From the NCBI GenBank assembly GCA_023394965.1, contig JAEWZX010000044.1:1-44030 (forward strand): a stretch of 44,030 nucleotides of DNA. The letters are read 5' to 3'. Positions 32,823-41,579 of this stretch are shown here, piece by piece (the stretch's first letter is position 1; every line of letters begins with the position of its first letter). The position numbers and the translations under genes are program-made. This DNA is from Pseudomonadota bacterium. Its GTDB lineage: Bacteria; Pseudomonadota; Alphaproteobacteria; Sphingomonadales; Sphingomonadaceae. The notes beneath the pieces are model-generated. The model ran no database searches and was not told the DNA's origin. It saw only the letters and a program-made list of their open reading frames with translations.

Positions 32823-34637
32823 ATGGCCCTGTCTCCCCAATGGCTCGACGAGTTGCGCATGCGGACCACGCTGTCCGCCGTGATCGGTCGTACCCTGCGG
32901 CTGACCAAGGCCGGTCGCGAATTCAAGGCGTGCTGCCCGTTCCACAACGAGAAGACCCCCAGCTTTTACGTCAACGACGAGAAGGGGTTCTATCACTGTT
33001 TCGGCTGCGAAGCCCACGGCGACGCCATCCGCTGGCTGACGGATCAGCGCGGTATGCCGTTCATGGACGCGGTGAAGGAACTCGCGGCAGAGGCCGGGAT
33101 GGAGGTCCCCGCCCCTGATCCGCGCGCAGCCCAAAGGGCTGAGAAGCGCGCCAGCCTGCACGATGTAACTGCCGCCGCTCAGGAATGGTTCGAAAGCAAC
33201 CTGCGCGGCAGCGAGGGGATGCAGGCCCGTAGCTATCTCGGCCGACGGGGGTTCTCCGACTCCATCGTTCGTGAATTCGGCTTCGGCTATGCGCCCGAGG
33301 ACCGGCAGGCTCTGAAGCGTGCCTTGGCTCGGTTTGAAGAGCCTATGCTCATTGAAGCCGGTATGCGCATCACCGTTGAGGACAAAGAGCCCTACGACCG
33401 TTTCCGCGGGCGCCTGATGCTGCCGATCCACGACACACGTGGTCGAGTGATTGCGTTCGGCGGCCGTATTCTCGACAGTGAGGCCACCCCAAACGCGCCG
33501 AAATATCTGAATAGTCCCGACACACCTCTCTTCGACAAAGGACGTACGCTCTATAATCTCCACCGTGCTGCTCCAGCCGCACGCCAAAGCGGACGCCTGA
33601 TCGTTGTCGAAGGCTATATGGACGCGATCGCGCTGACCAACGCGGGAATACGCGAAGCTGTCGCGCCGCTGGGCACAGCGCTGACGGAAAATCAGATCGA
33701 ATTGCTCTGGCGACAGGTGGAGCGACCGATCCTGTGCTTCGATGGCGACAATGCCGGTCAGCGCGCCGCTCGGCGTGCAATTGAGAGGGCCTTGCCAATT
33801 CTGCAGCCCGGGCACTCTTTAGGCATTGCCCACCTTCCGCCCGGGAAGGATCCTGATGATCTCATTCGCGAAAGCGGGGTAGAATCGTTTATCGAGACGA
33901 TAACGCACGCAAATTCGTTGGTGGAAGAGCTCTGGCGGATCGAAAGGCATGCGGAACCTTTGGACACGCCCGAGCAGAAGGCTGGTTTAAAAGCACGCCT
34001 CATCGAGCAGATTGAAAGTATTAAAGACCAAACAATCCGCTCACTTTATCGCCGCGATCTGTTTGAGCTCTTTTTTGCTTTTGCTTTTCCAAAGCGGGAA
34101 CAGTGGAAGAAGTCCCGGCCGGGAACAGGTGTCTCAGACAGTCCAGACGTTTCCCCAGGGCTCTTGAAATATGTATCAGGCGGAGCAAGGACCAGCCTGT
34201 CACATGCGGTACTCGCTGGGTTTGCATTGCGACCAAAGTTAATTCCAATGTACATAGAAGAACTTTGGAAAATACGCCCTCAAGATAGGGGCTTAGCTCA
34301 AGGCCTAGAGCTCTTGGATGCGGCGCTCGTTGTAATGGAGGATGGGCATGAACCCCCAAAAGCTTTAGAAGCACTTGCAAAATGGTCCTCAAATAACCGC
34401 CTTCCATTTATTCGACGCGACACTGAAGATGGTTACGCCGAAGAAAGTCTCGCCTACGCTGTTCAACTTCTGGTCAAGCGGCCCGCACTTGAAGCAGAAC
34501 TTAACGAAGCCACCGAAAGGTTGGCTCAGACCTGGTCAGAACGCGATCAAGATTGGCAAGCCCAAGCACGAGTCGCCAAGATGCGTTTTGATCTGGAACT
34601 CCGTGATTTTTGGCGCAAATGGGAGAACTCCGAGTGA
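32823..34637 (+). CDS. dnaG: DNA primase with replaced C-terminal part
   Basis: DnaG makes RNA primers for replication. The zinc finger has C38, H41, C59 and C62 (CCPFHNEKTPSFYVNDEK then YHCFGCEAHGDAI); the catalytic core includes RLIVVEGYMDAIALTNAG and PILCFDGDNAGQRAA of the TOPRIM fold. At about residue 346 (near 33,860) base composition changes: three 60-base lines between 34,021 and 34,320 hold about 42, 45 and 48 percent GC, against 60 or more before. The C-terminal helicase-binding part is still present and the 604-residue protein looks complete. A second, displaced primase end follows at 34648. The gene is likely a chimera, and it is expected to be functional because primase is essential. 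Confidence 0.93.
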   Translation: MALSPQWLDELRMRTTLSAVIGRTLRLTKAGREFKACCPFHNEKTPSFYVNDEKGFYHCFGCEAHGDAIRWLTDQRGMPFMDAVKELAAEAGMEVPAPDPRAAQRAEKRASLHDVTAAAQEWFESNLRGSEGMQARSYLGRRGFSDSIVREFGFGYAPEDRQALKRALARFEEPMLIEAGMRITVEDKEPYDRFRGRLMLPIHDTRGRVIAFGGRILDSEATPNAPKYLNSPDTPLFDKGRTLYNLHRAAPAARQSGRLIVVEGYMDAIALTNAGIREAVAPLGTALTENQIELLWRQVERPILCFDGDNAGQRAARRAIERALPILQPGHSLGIAHLPPGKDPDDLIRESGVESFIETITHANSLVEELWRIERHAEPLDTPEQKAGLKARLIEQIESIKDQTIRSLYRRDLFELFFAFAFPKREQWKKSRPGTGVSDSPDVSPGLLKYVSGGARTSLSHAVLAGFALRPKLIPMYIEELWKIRPQDRGLAQGLELLDAALVVMEDGHEPPKALEALAKWSSNNRLPFIRRDTEDGYAEESLAYAVQLLVKRPALEAELNEATERLAQTWSERDQDWQAQARVAKMRFDLELRDFWRKWENSE

Positions 34638-34647
34638 CCAAAATGTC

Positions 34648-35004
34648 GGACCCGCGCTCGATTCGTTGGTAGAAGCTGCCGTGACGCTTGATTTGTCCGC
34701 ACAATCGACCATATCGCTGGAAAGAGGCCTTCCCGCCCCACCGGAAAAAACACCATTCGCCTTTCTTCATCAAGGCACAGACCCGGTTGATGCGCGCGAG
34801 GATCTGGCCGAAGCCGTGTCGCTGCTGGTCGAAAGACCTGCGCTTGAGTCTGCGCTTGCCGCAGCTACTGCGCGTTTCGAAAGCGATCCGGAAGGCTCCA
34901 TCGCTGAACAGGCCCGATTGCGCGAGCGATTGCTGGCACTTAACGAGCGGTTGAAGCGTTTCGGTCGTAGGAAGGCAGCCGCCGCCGGCGAATCGGATTC
35001 ATGA
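34648..35004 (+). pseudogene. dnaG: Displaced 3' remnant of a second dnaG allele
   Basis: From 34648 the frame reads PALDSLVEAAVTLDLSAQST and then DLAEAVSLLVERPALESALA, continuing to a stop at 35004. It aligns with the end of the upstream primase: AVSLLVERPALESALAAATA against AVQLLVKRPALEAELNEATE. It has no start codon of its own in a sensible place, and its GC (about 57-63 percent in two counted lines) matches the genome. It therefore looks like the original 3' end of dnaG, separated from its body by the low-GC replacement. The longer open frame reaching back to 34375 is chance. Confidence 0.85.
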
Positions 35005-35056
35005 TCCGCGCGGTTGCGCGACCCGCGGGCAAGAGAAGACTGGACTGAATTACCTT

Positions 35057-37075
35057 ATGGCCACCAAGTCGAAGACCAAGGACGATGCCGACGCTCCCCT
35101 GATCGACCTCAACGAGGCGTCGGTTAAGAAGCTCATCGCGAAGGCGAAGAAAAAGGGCTACGTCACCTATGACGAGCTCAACGACGCTTTGCCACAAGGC
35201 GAAATGAGTTCCGATCAGATCGAAGACATCCAGTCCGCTCTGTCCGACATGGGCGTGCAGATTGTCGAAAGCGACGAAGAGGCCGAAGCCGCTGCCGAAG
35301 AGGCTGACGAGGTCGAGGAAATCACCTCCGACACCAAAAAAGACAGCAAGGCTGCGGCCAAGCCCGCCGCAAAGAAAGCTGCCACTGGCGAACGCACCGA
35401 TGATCCGGTTCGCATGTACTTGCGCGAAATGGGAGCGGTCGAACTGCTGAGCCGCGAAGGCGAAATTGCTATTGCCAAGCGTATCGAGGCAGGGCGCGAC
35501 ATGATGATCATGGGCCTGTGTCAAAGCCCGATCACTTTCCACGCCATTATTCAATGGTCCGAAGCGCTCAATGCTGAGGAGATGCAGTTGCGCGAGATCC
35601 TCGATCTCGACGCCATGCTTTCGAAGGAGCCGCCGGCGGACAAGCTCAACGACGACGCGGAAGATGATGACGACGACGGCGAGATCTCGGAAGAAACCGC
35701 CGGCCCCACGATCCGCGATGACGATGATGAGGAGGACGATTCAGATTCTGACGGCGAGGACGGCGAAGAAGGTTCGTCGAAGAGCGATGACGATGAGGAC
35801 GAGGACAACACCATGTCACTCGCCCAGATGGAAGCAGCCCTCAAGCCGGACGCCATCGAGCGTTTTGCTCGCATCACCGACCTTTTCGGTAAGTTCGAAA
35901 AGCTCCAGAAGGAACGCGTAGACCTAATGGCTCGCGGAGAAGTCTTCACCTCTGCCAAGGAAAAGAAATACGAAGAGCTGTCCGAGCAGCTCACCGCAGA
36001 AGTCGAAAGCGTCCAGTTTCACGCCACCAAGATCGAGTTCTTGGTCGACAACCTTTATGCCTTCAACCGCCGCCTGACTGCCTTGGGAGGCCAGATGCTT
36101 CGCCTGGCAGAACGCCACAAAGTGAAGCGCATCGATTTCCTTGATGCTTATATCGGCAACGAGCTGGATGACAGCTGGCTTACCGACCGCGCAAAGAAAG
36201 ACAAGAAGTGGGCCACCTTCGCTGAAAAGGAAGCCGATGCTGTCGAACGCATTCGCGCCGAGATTTCCGACATCGCCGGTCAGACCGGCATGGCGCTGGA
36301 AGAATTCCGCCGGATCGTGAACATGGTCCAGAAGGGCGAACGCGAAGCGCGTATCGCCAAGAAGGAAATGGTCGAGGCAAATCTGCGTCTGGTGATCTCG
36401 ATCGCCAAAAAATACACGAACCGCGGCCTCCAATTCCTCGACCTGATTCAGGAAGGCAATATCGGCCTTATGAAGGCGGTCGACAAGTTCGAATACCGCC
36501 GTGGCTACAAGTTCAGTACCTATGCTACATGGTGGATACGGCAGGCAATCACCCGCTCGATTGCGGACCAGGCCCGTACGATCCGCATCCCGGTGCATAT
36601 GATCGAGACGATCAATAAACTGGTGCGGTGTTCACGTCAGTTCCTGCATGATCAGGGCCGTGAACCGACACCTGAAGAGATGGCGGAGAAGCTCTCCATG
36701 CCGCTCGAGAAGGTGCGCAAGGTAATGAAGATTGCCAAGGAACCAATCAGCCTCGAAACACCAATCGGCGACGAAGAAGATTCCCACCTCGGCGATTTCA
36801 TCGAAGACAAGAACGCGATCATTCCGGTCGATGCGGCAATCCAGGCGAACCTGAAGGAAACGGTGACCCGCGTCCTCGCCTCGCTTACCCCGCGCGAAGA
36901 ACGCGTATTGCGCATGCGCTTCGGCATCGGCATGAATACAGATCACACGCTGGAAGAAGTTGGCCAGCAGTTCTCGGTCACGCGTGAACGCATCCGTCAG
37001 ATCGAGGCAAAAGCTCTACGCAAGTTGAAGCATCCGAGCCGAAGCAGAAAAATGCGCTCTTTCCTTGATCAATAA
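35057..37075 (+). CDS. rpoD: RNA polymerase primary sigma factor RpoD
   Basis: Sigma-70 directs RNA polymerase to housekeeping promoters. Region 1.1 lies at about 15-65 (LIAKAKKKGYVTYDELNDAL), region 1.2 at 115-144 (DDPVRMYLREMGAVELLSRE), regions 2.1-2.4 contain DLIQEGNIGLMKAVDKFEYR and TYATWWIRQAITRSIADQAR, and region 4.2 contains TLEEVGQQFSVTRERIRQIE. The non-conserved region carries a very acidic stretch at about 199-250. The 672-residue length is normal for alphaproteobacteria. It follows dnaG, the usual macromolecular-synthesis order, after the dnaG remnant. Confidence 0.98.
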   Translation: MATKSKTKDDADAPLIDLNEASVKKLIAKAKKKGYVTYDELNDALPQGEMSSDQIEDIQSALSDMGVQIVESDEEAEAAAEEADEVEEITSDTKKDSKAAAKPAAKKAATGERTDDPVRMYLREMGAVELLSREGEIAIAKRIEAGRDMMIMGLCQSPITFHAIIQWSEALNAEEMQLREILDLDAMLSKEPPADKLNDDAEDDDDDGEISEETAGPTIRDDDDEEDDSDSDGEDGEEGSSKSDDDEDEDNTMSLAQMEAALKPDAIERFARITDLFGKFEKLQKERVDLMARGEVFTSAKEKKYEELSEQLTAEVESVQFHATKIEFLVDNLYAFNRRLTALGGQMLRLAERHKVKRIDFLDAYIGNELDDSWLTDRAKKDKKWATFAEKEADAVERIRAEISDIAGQTGMALEEFRRIVNMVQKGEREARIAKKEMVEANLRLVISIAKKYTNRGLQFLDLIQEGNIGLMKAVDKFEYRRGYKFSTYATWWIRQAITRSIADQARTIRIPVHMIETINKLVRCSRQFLHDQGREPTPEEMAEKLSMPLEKVRKVMKIAKEPISLETPIGDEEDSHLGDFIEDKNAIIPVDAAIQANLKETVTRVLASLTPREERVLRMRFGIGMNTDHTLEEVGQQFSVTRERIRQIEAKALRKLKHPSRSRKMRSFLDQ

Positions 37076-37098
37076 TCACTGCCCCTGCTCCATGACGA

Positions 37099-37116
37099 TG
37101 TGACGCAAATGTCACA
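37099..37116. repeat. Inverted repeat downstream of rpoD
   Basis: TGTGAC (37099-37104) and GTCACA (37111-37116) are perfect inverted repeats with a six-base gap. The sequence resembles a CRP/FNR-family site, but TGTGA and TCACA are eight bases apart where CRP needs six. It could equally be a weak hairpin after rpoD. Confidence 0.4.
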
Positions 37117-37141
37117 GATGGGCATTCGTGTGGTTCGTCAT

Positions 37142-37166
37142 GGAACAGTAAGCGGGTCAGAGCTTT
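37142..37166 (+). promoter_or_regulatory. EcfG-like promoter before the histidine kinase, one mismatch
   Basis: GGAAC (37142-37146) is followed after 16 bases by CTTT (37163-37166), one base from the CGTT consensus. It lies about 75 bases before the kinase start and is in the right direction. Confidence 0.35.
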
Positions 37167-37242
37167 CTCATTCCAGATGTATTGGAGATGGTAGCGCTGT
37201 CGTCTCCGATCAGTGGGAATATCTGCTAAGCCGGGGCAGAAC

Positions 37243-38655
37243 ATGAAACTCGATTTCGAGAGGGTGCTCGCACACTCTCCAAACCCATACGTTATTCTTG
37301 ATAAATCCCTGATTATCCGGTGGGCTAATGAAGCCTATTTGAAAGCTACCGAGAGTCGCTGGAGCGAGATCGAAGGGCGCGGGGTATTTGATGCCTTCCC
37401 AAGCCAAGGCGAAAGCTACGACCAGCTTAAATCTTCTTTCGACCGAGTGTTAAAGAAGGGCGAACAGGACGAAATCGCCCGCATTCCATATGCGATTCCG
37501 AACGAGGTGGGTGGCTTCGATACCCACGTGTGGAGCGCAACCCACACACCCTTTCTAGATGATGACGGCAACGTTGAATATATCCTGCAACATACCGTCC
37601 GGATAACAGCAATCGAGCAATCCGGCTCTGGGCGTGATACGGCCGGCATAGTCCGTCGCGCTGAGGCAGTTCAGCAGCGCTATCTCGGCGTTAGCAAGGA
37701 ACTCGAACGGTTCCGGGCGATGCTGGAACAAGCTCCTGGTTTCGTAGCGGTTCTGAGCGGTAAAAACCATCGTTTCGTAATGGCCAATGCGGCATACCGC
37801 CAGTTGATCGGCGAGCGCGAGGTGGTTGGCAAAACCGTAGCAGAGGCACTTCCCGAGATAGTCGATCAAGGATTTATCGAGCTACTCGACACTGTTCTGA
37901 GCAACGACAAACCCTATTTCGGACAGAAGGAGAGAGTGTTGCTCAGGACGGGCGACGGCGAGGAACTCGAAACCAGATTTCTCGAGTTTATATATCAGCC
38001 TATCCACGGCGCAAAAGGCTTTGAGGGGATTTTGGTCCAAGGCCATGATGTGACCGAAGAGGTCGCGTTCGAGGAACACCAACGCGTGTTGATCAACGAA
38101 CTCAACCATCGGGTGAAGAACACCCTTGCCGTAGTGCAGGGGCTGGCAAAGCAGTCTTTCCGGCCGGAACCGGACTCCAACGCAATCGACGTTTTTTCCG
38201 ACAGGCTTGCCGCACTGGCCAGTGCCCACAACCTTCTGACCGAGAGAAGCTGGGAATCTGCAGACCTCGAACTCATCGTAAAAGGCTCGCTGGAGGCTAC
38301 AGCGGGTATGAATGTTTCGCGCTATTCTCTTGAAGGTCCAAGGGTTGTCCTTGCACCTCAAACAGCAGTGACCCTTGCCATGGTCGTCCACGAATTATGC
38401 ACCAATGCCCTAAAATATGGCGCATTGAGCAATGAGGTCGGCTTCATGAAGATTTCCTGGAACACCCACAAGAAGGATGGCGATACTGTCCTGGTGTTCG
38501 AGTGGACTGAAACAGGTGGACCTAGCGTTACCGAACCGGCCGAATTCGGATTCGGCACCCGATTGATCAAACGGGGTCTCGGTGGACCCGATGGACATAC
38601 TTCCCTCGAATATCGCACCTCGGGCCTTTATTGCAGGATTGAGGGAACGATATGA
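37243..38655 (+). CDS. PAS-containing HWE/HisKA_2-type sensor histidine kinase
   Basis: The 470-residue soluble kinase has two PAS domains (about 1-130, LAHSPNPYVILDKSLIIRWA; and about 155-280, LEQAPGFVAVLSGKNHRFVM). The phospho-acceptor is H289 in INELNHRVKNTLAVVQGLAK, the HWE/HisKA_2 H-box; the ATP-binding part has VHELCTNALKYGAL and the W-x-E motif in VFEWTETGG. No membrane segment is visible, so it senses an internal signal. The ATG at 37243 is chosen; a GTG ten codons earlier is possible. It overlaps the response regulator as ATGA. HWE kinases often feed the alphaproteobacterial general stress pathway. Confidence 0.92.
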   Translation: MKLDFERVLAHSPNPYVILDKSLIIRWANEAYLKATESRWSEIEGRGVFDAFPSQGESYDQLKSSFDRVLKKGEQDEIARIPYAIPNEVGGFDTHVWSATHTPFLDDDGNVEYILQHTVRITAIEQSGSGRDTAGIVRRAEAVQQRYLGVSKELERFRAMLEQAPGFVAVLSGKNHRFVMANAAYRQLIGEREVVGKTVAEALPEIVDQGFIELLDTVLSNDKPYFGQKERVLLRTGDGEELETRFLEFIYQPIHGAKGFEGILVQGHDVTEEVAFEEHQRVLINELNHRVKNTLAVVQGLAKQSFRPEPDSNAIDVFSDRLAALASAHNLLTERSWESADLELIVKGSLEATAGMNVSRYSLEGPRVVLAPQTAVTLAMVVHELCTNALKYGALSNEVGFMKISWNTHKKDGDTVLVFEWTETGGPSVTEPAEFGFGTRLIKRGLGGPDGHTSLEYRTSGLYCRIEGTI

Positions 38656-39023
38656 TACTCGATGGGAAACGCGTTCTTGTTCTTGAGGATGAACCAATCA
38701 TCGCATTCGCTCTGGAAGATATATTAATCGACGAAGGAGCAACTGTCTGCGTGTCCTGTTCGATCGACCAGGCACGCGAGATTATCGCGCAAGAAAAGTT
38801 CGATTACGCAATACTTGACGTCAACCTGCACGGAATGAAGAGTTATCCAATAGCTTATGAGCTTCTTAAGGATGGAATCCCGTTTGCATTTGCAACAGGT
38901 TACGGGGACGCCGAGCATCCTGAAGAACTGGCAGCCTCTGTTACAATTACTAAACCTTATTCGGTGGCGCAGGTAAAGATGGCCATCGACTGCCTTGATG
39001 AAAGCGGCGGAAGAAGCAACTAG
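38652..39023 (+). CDS. Single-domain response regulator
   Basis: The 123-residue product is a receiver domain only. The acidic pocket is LVLEDEPIIAFALEDIL, the phospho-acceptor D56 is in YAILDVNLHG, the switch threonine is in FAFATGYG, and the lysine is in ITKPYSVAQV. It overlaps the kinase by four bases and is its cognate partner. Without an output domain it may act as a phosphate sink or by protein contact. Confidence 0.93.
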   Translation: MILDGKRVLVLEDEPIIAFALEDILIDEGATVCVSCSIDQAREIIAQEKFDYAILDVNLHGMKSYPIAYELLKDGIPFAFATGYGDAEHPEELAASVTITKPYSVAQVKMAIDCLDESGGRSN

Positions 39024-39119
39024 CTACTGAGTTGTTACGCACTCGATGAAGCGGCAGGCTCCTCAATAATGAACTTCAAGGGGGTCGCGCGAATCGAAGC
39101 CAATCCCTATGTGCGCCCC

Positions 39120-39557
39120 ATGCGTATTGCCATAGCCTCCGACCATGCCGCTATCGACCTCAAAGCCGAATTGCGCGACTGGATGATAGAACAAGGCCAC
39201 GAAGTCGCCGATCTCGGACCAGATACAACCGACAGCGTCGACTATCCTGACTTCGGCTATAAGCTCGCGAGCGTTGTGGCCGAAGGCACAGCAGAACGCG
39301 GAGTTGCGCTGTGCGGTTCTGGCTTAGGCATTTCGATGAGCGTCAATCGCAACCCTGCCGTAAGATGCGCCCTAGTTTCCGAGCCCCTGTCCGCTGCTCT
39401 CGCACGCCAACATAATGACGCCAATTGCATCGCCATAGGCGCCCGCTTGACCGGCAGCGATATGGCAAAGGCCTGCCTTACCACCTTTCTCGAAACCGGT
39501 TTCGCCGGCGGTCGCCACCAGCGCCGCGTCGACAAGCTTTCCAATCCGGAGATCTGA
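39120..39557 (+). CDS. rpiB: Ribose 5-phosphate isomerase B
   Basis: RpiB interconverts ribose 5-phosphate and ribulose 5-phosphate, the substrate of RibB. The start at 39120 gives MRIAIASDHAAIDLKAELRD, the family N-terminus; an ATG at 39069 would add 17 non-family residues. The catalytic C65 lies in GVALCGSGLGISMSVNR, and the end GRHQRRVDKLSNPEI is typical. One base separates it from glyA, and the pair is commonly adjacent in alphaproteobacteria. Confidence 0.94.
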   Translation: MRIAIASDHAAIDLKAELRDWMIEQGHEVADLGPDTTDSVDYPDFGYKLASVVAEGTAERGVALCGSGLGISMSVNRNPAVRCALVSEPLSAALARQHNDANCIAIGARLTGSDMAKACLTTFLETGFAGGRHQRRVDKLSNPEI

Positions 39558-39558
39558 T

Positions 39559-40872
39559 TTGGCTACTCAGCCCGCAACCACCGAACGCGATTCTATGGAC
39601 CGTTTCTGGCATGACACACTTGCCGAAGCCGATCCCGAAATCCATGCCGCCATCCGCAAGGAACTCTCACGCCAACAGGACAAGATCGAACTGATTGCGT
39701 CCGAAAACATCGCGTCGAGCGCTGTGCTGGAAGCCACCGGATCGATCTTCACTAACAAATATGCCGAAGGCTATCCCGGCAAGCGTTATTATGGTGGGTG
39801 CGACTACGCCGACGTTGTTGAAACGCTAGCAATAGAGCGCGCCAAGCAGTTGTTCGGCTGCGGCTTCGCCAATGTCCAGCCGAACTCTGGCAGCCAGATG
39901 AACCAGGCCGTATTTCTTGCCCTGCTCCAGCCTGGCGATACCTTTTTGGGTCTCGATCTCAACTCCGGCGGACACCTTACTCACGGTTCCCCGGTGAACA
40001 TGAGCGGCAAGTGGTTCAACCCGGTCAGCTATGGCGTTCGCAAGGAAGACGAACGGATCGACATGGATGATGTCATGGCCATCGCCAAAGCAAACAAGCC
40101 GAAGCTCATTATCGCAGGCGGGACCGCCTACTCACGCGTGTGGGACTGGGAGGCATTCCGAAAGGTGGCGGATGGAGTCGGCGCTTACCTGATGGTCGAC
40201 ATGAGCCACATTGCCGGTCTTGTCGCAGGCGGTGCGCACCCATCCCCCTTCCCTCATGCACATGTTGTGACAACTACCACACACAAGAGCCTGCGCGGGC
40301 CGCGATCCGGCGTTATCCTGTGGGATGACGAAGAGCTTACCAAGCCCCTGAACATGGCCGTCTTCCCCGGGATGCAGGGCGGCCCCCTGATGCACGTGGT
40401 GGCTGCCAAGGCCGTGGCTTTCGCCGAAGCGCTGCGCCCCGAATTCCGGGACTACGCTCGCCGCGTGGTTGAAAATGCTCACGCGCTGGCAGAAAGCATC
40501 GAAGCGAACGGTCTTCGCGTTGTCTCCGGCGGAACGGACAACCATTCCATGCTCGTAGATCTCACCGCGATGGATGTTACCGGAAAGGCCGCCGAAGCGG
40601 GGCTGGACCGTGCATGGCTGACCTGCAACAAGAATGGAATTCCCTACGACACGCGAAGCCCTTTTGTGACCAGCGGCATTCGTCTTGGAACCCCTGCCGG
40701 CACGACACGCGGCTTCGATGCCGAAGAATTCCGCCAGATTGGCAAACTCATCTACCAGGTTGTGGAAGGGCTGTCGCGCAACGGACCTGAAGGCGACGGG
40801 CAGGTGGAAGAACAGGTTCGCAGCAAGGTCGCCGAACTCTGCGCTTCATTCCCTGTCTATCCCGGGCGTTGA
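39559..40872 (+). CDS. glyA: Serine hydroxymethyltransferase
   Basis: GlyA converts serine and tetrahydrofolate to glycine and methylene-tetrahydrofolate with PLP. Family stretches are IELIASENIASSAVLEATGS, YAEGYPGKRYYGGCDYADVV and the PLP-lysine segment VVTTTTHKSLRGPRSGVILW. The start is a TTG at 39559 with GGAG seven bases upstream; an ATG twelve codons later would also keep the fold. Length 437 residues. Confidence 0.97.
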   Translation: MATQPATTERDSMDRFWHDTLAEADPEIHAAIRKELSRQQDKIELIASENIASSAVLEATGSIFTNKYAEGYPGKRYYGGCDYADVVETLAIERAKQLFGCGFANVQPNSGSQMNQAVFLALLQPGDTFLGLDLNSGGHLTHGSPVNMSGKWFNPVSYGVRKEDERIDMDDVMAIAKANKPKLIIAGGTAYSRVWDWEAFRKVADGVGAYLMVDMSHIAGLVAGGAHPSPFPHAHVVTTTTHKSLRGPRSGVILWDDEELTKPLNMAVFPGMQGGPLMHVVAAKAVAFAEALRPEFRDYARRVVENAHALAESIEANGLRVVSGGTDNHSMLVDLTAMDVTGKAAEAGLDRAWLTCNKNGIPYDTRSPFVTSGIRLGTPAGTTRGFDAEEFRQIGKLIYQVVEGLSRNGPEGDGQVEEQVRSKVAELCASFPVYPGR

Positions 40873-40883
40873 GGAGACAAGCA

Positions 40884-41108
40884 ATGGATAACAGAGAACC
40901 CCATCATCAGGATCATGATTTGTTGTCAGACGCGGGTGACGAGATCAAGGGAATGGCCAAAGGAGGCCTCAGCCACCCTTCGACCAAGCCTGTCCTGACT
41001 GGTGCCGCGGTCGGTGCAATTGCAGGCGGAATTCTGCCCGTTGTGACATGGCCGCTTGGCCTCATCGCCGGCGCTAGTTTCATGCTCTACAAACGCCTGC
41101 GGTCGTAA
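40884..41108 (+). CDS. Small membrane protein between glyA and nrdR
   Basis: The 74-residue product has a charged N-terminus and a glycine-rich hydrophobic hairpin (TGAAVGAIAGGILPVVTWPL, then GLIAGASFMLYKRLRS). GAGGAG lies just before the ATG at 40884. Its stop directly precedes the nrdR ATG. The function is unknown; position between glyA and nrdR is seen in related genomes (recall only). Confidence 0.75.
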   Translation: MDNREPHHQDHDLLSDAGDEIKGMAKGGLSHPSTKPVLTGAAVGAIAGGILPVVTWPLGLIAGASFMLYKRLRS

Positions 41109-41579
41109 ATGCGTTGCCCTTTCTGTGCTCATGACGACAGCCAGGTAAAGGACAGTCGTCCTACCGAAGATTCCACTTCGATTCGGCGTCGACGCCAGTG
41201 CTCCAGCTGTGGGGCACGTTTCACCACTTTCGAACGCGTTCAATTGCGCGAAGTCGCCGTGGTGAAGAGCGGCAACCGCCGTCAGCCGTTCGATCGCAGC
41301 AAGCTTGAACAGTCAATCTCGCTTGCCTGCCGGAAACGTGAAGTGCCACAAGAACGCATCGACCAGCTCGTGAGCGGTATTCAGCGCCAGGTGGAAACAG
41401 CCGGTGAGCCGGAAATCGCATCTACGCGGATCGGCGAAATGGTTATGGATGGTCTGCGAGGTCTCGATAGTGTCGCCTACATCCGTTTTGCTTCAGTCTA
41501 TCGTGATTTCAGCGAAGCACGCGATTTCGAGGAATTTGCCAGCACCGTGCAGGAAGCGGCAGCCAATGAAAGAAGCTGA
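41109..41579 (+). CDS. nrdR: Transcriptional repressor NrdR
   Basis: NrdR represses ribonucleotide reductase genes in response to ATP/dATP. The zinc ribbon has C3, C6, C31 and C34 (MRCPFCAHDDSQVKDSRPTE and RQCSSCGARFTTFERV), followed by an ATP-cone (VVKSGNRRQPFDRSKLEQSI). The 156-residue length is standard. It starts immediately after the previous stop and overlaps the next gene by 14 bases. Confidence 0.98.
   Translation: MRCPFCAHDDSQVKDSRPTEDSTSIRRRRQCSSCGARFTTFERVQLREVAVVKSGNRRQPFDRSKLEQSISLACRKREVPQERIDQLVSGIQRQVETAGEPEIASTRIGEMVMDGLRGLDSVAYIRFASVYRDFSEARDFEEFASTVQEAAANERS

Noticed and set aside
31602..33815. 737-codon minus-strand open frame
   Set aside because: It is the shadow of yqeY, the lipoprotein gene and dnaG, whose zinc finger and TOPRIM motifs are unmistakable on the plus strand.
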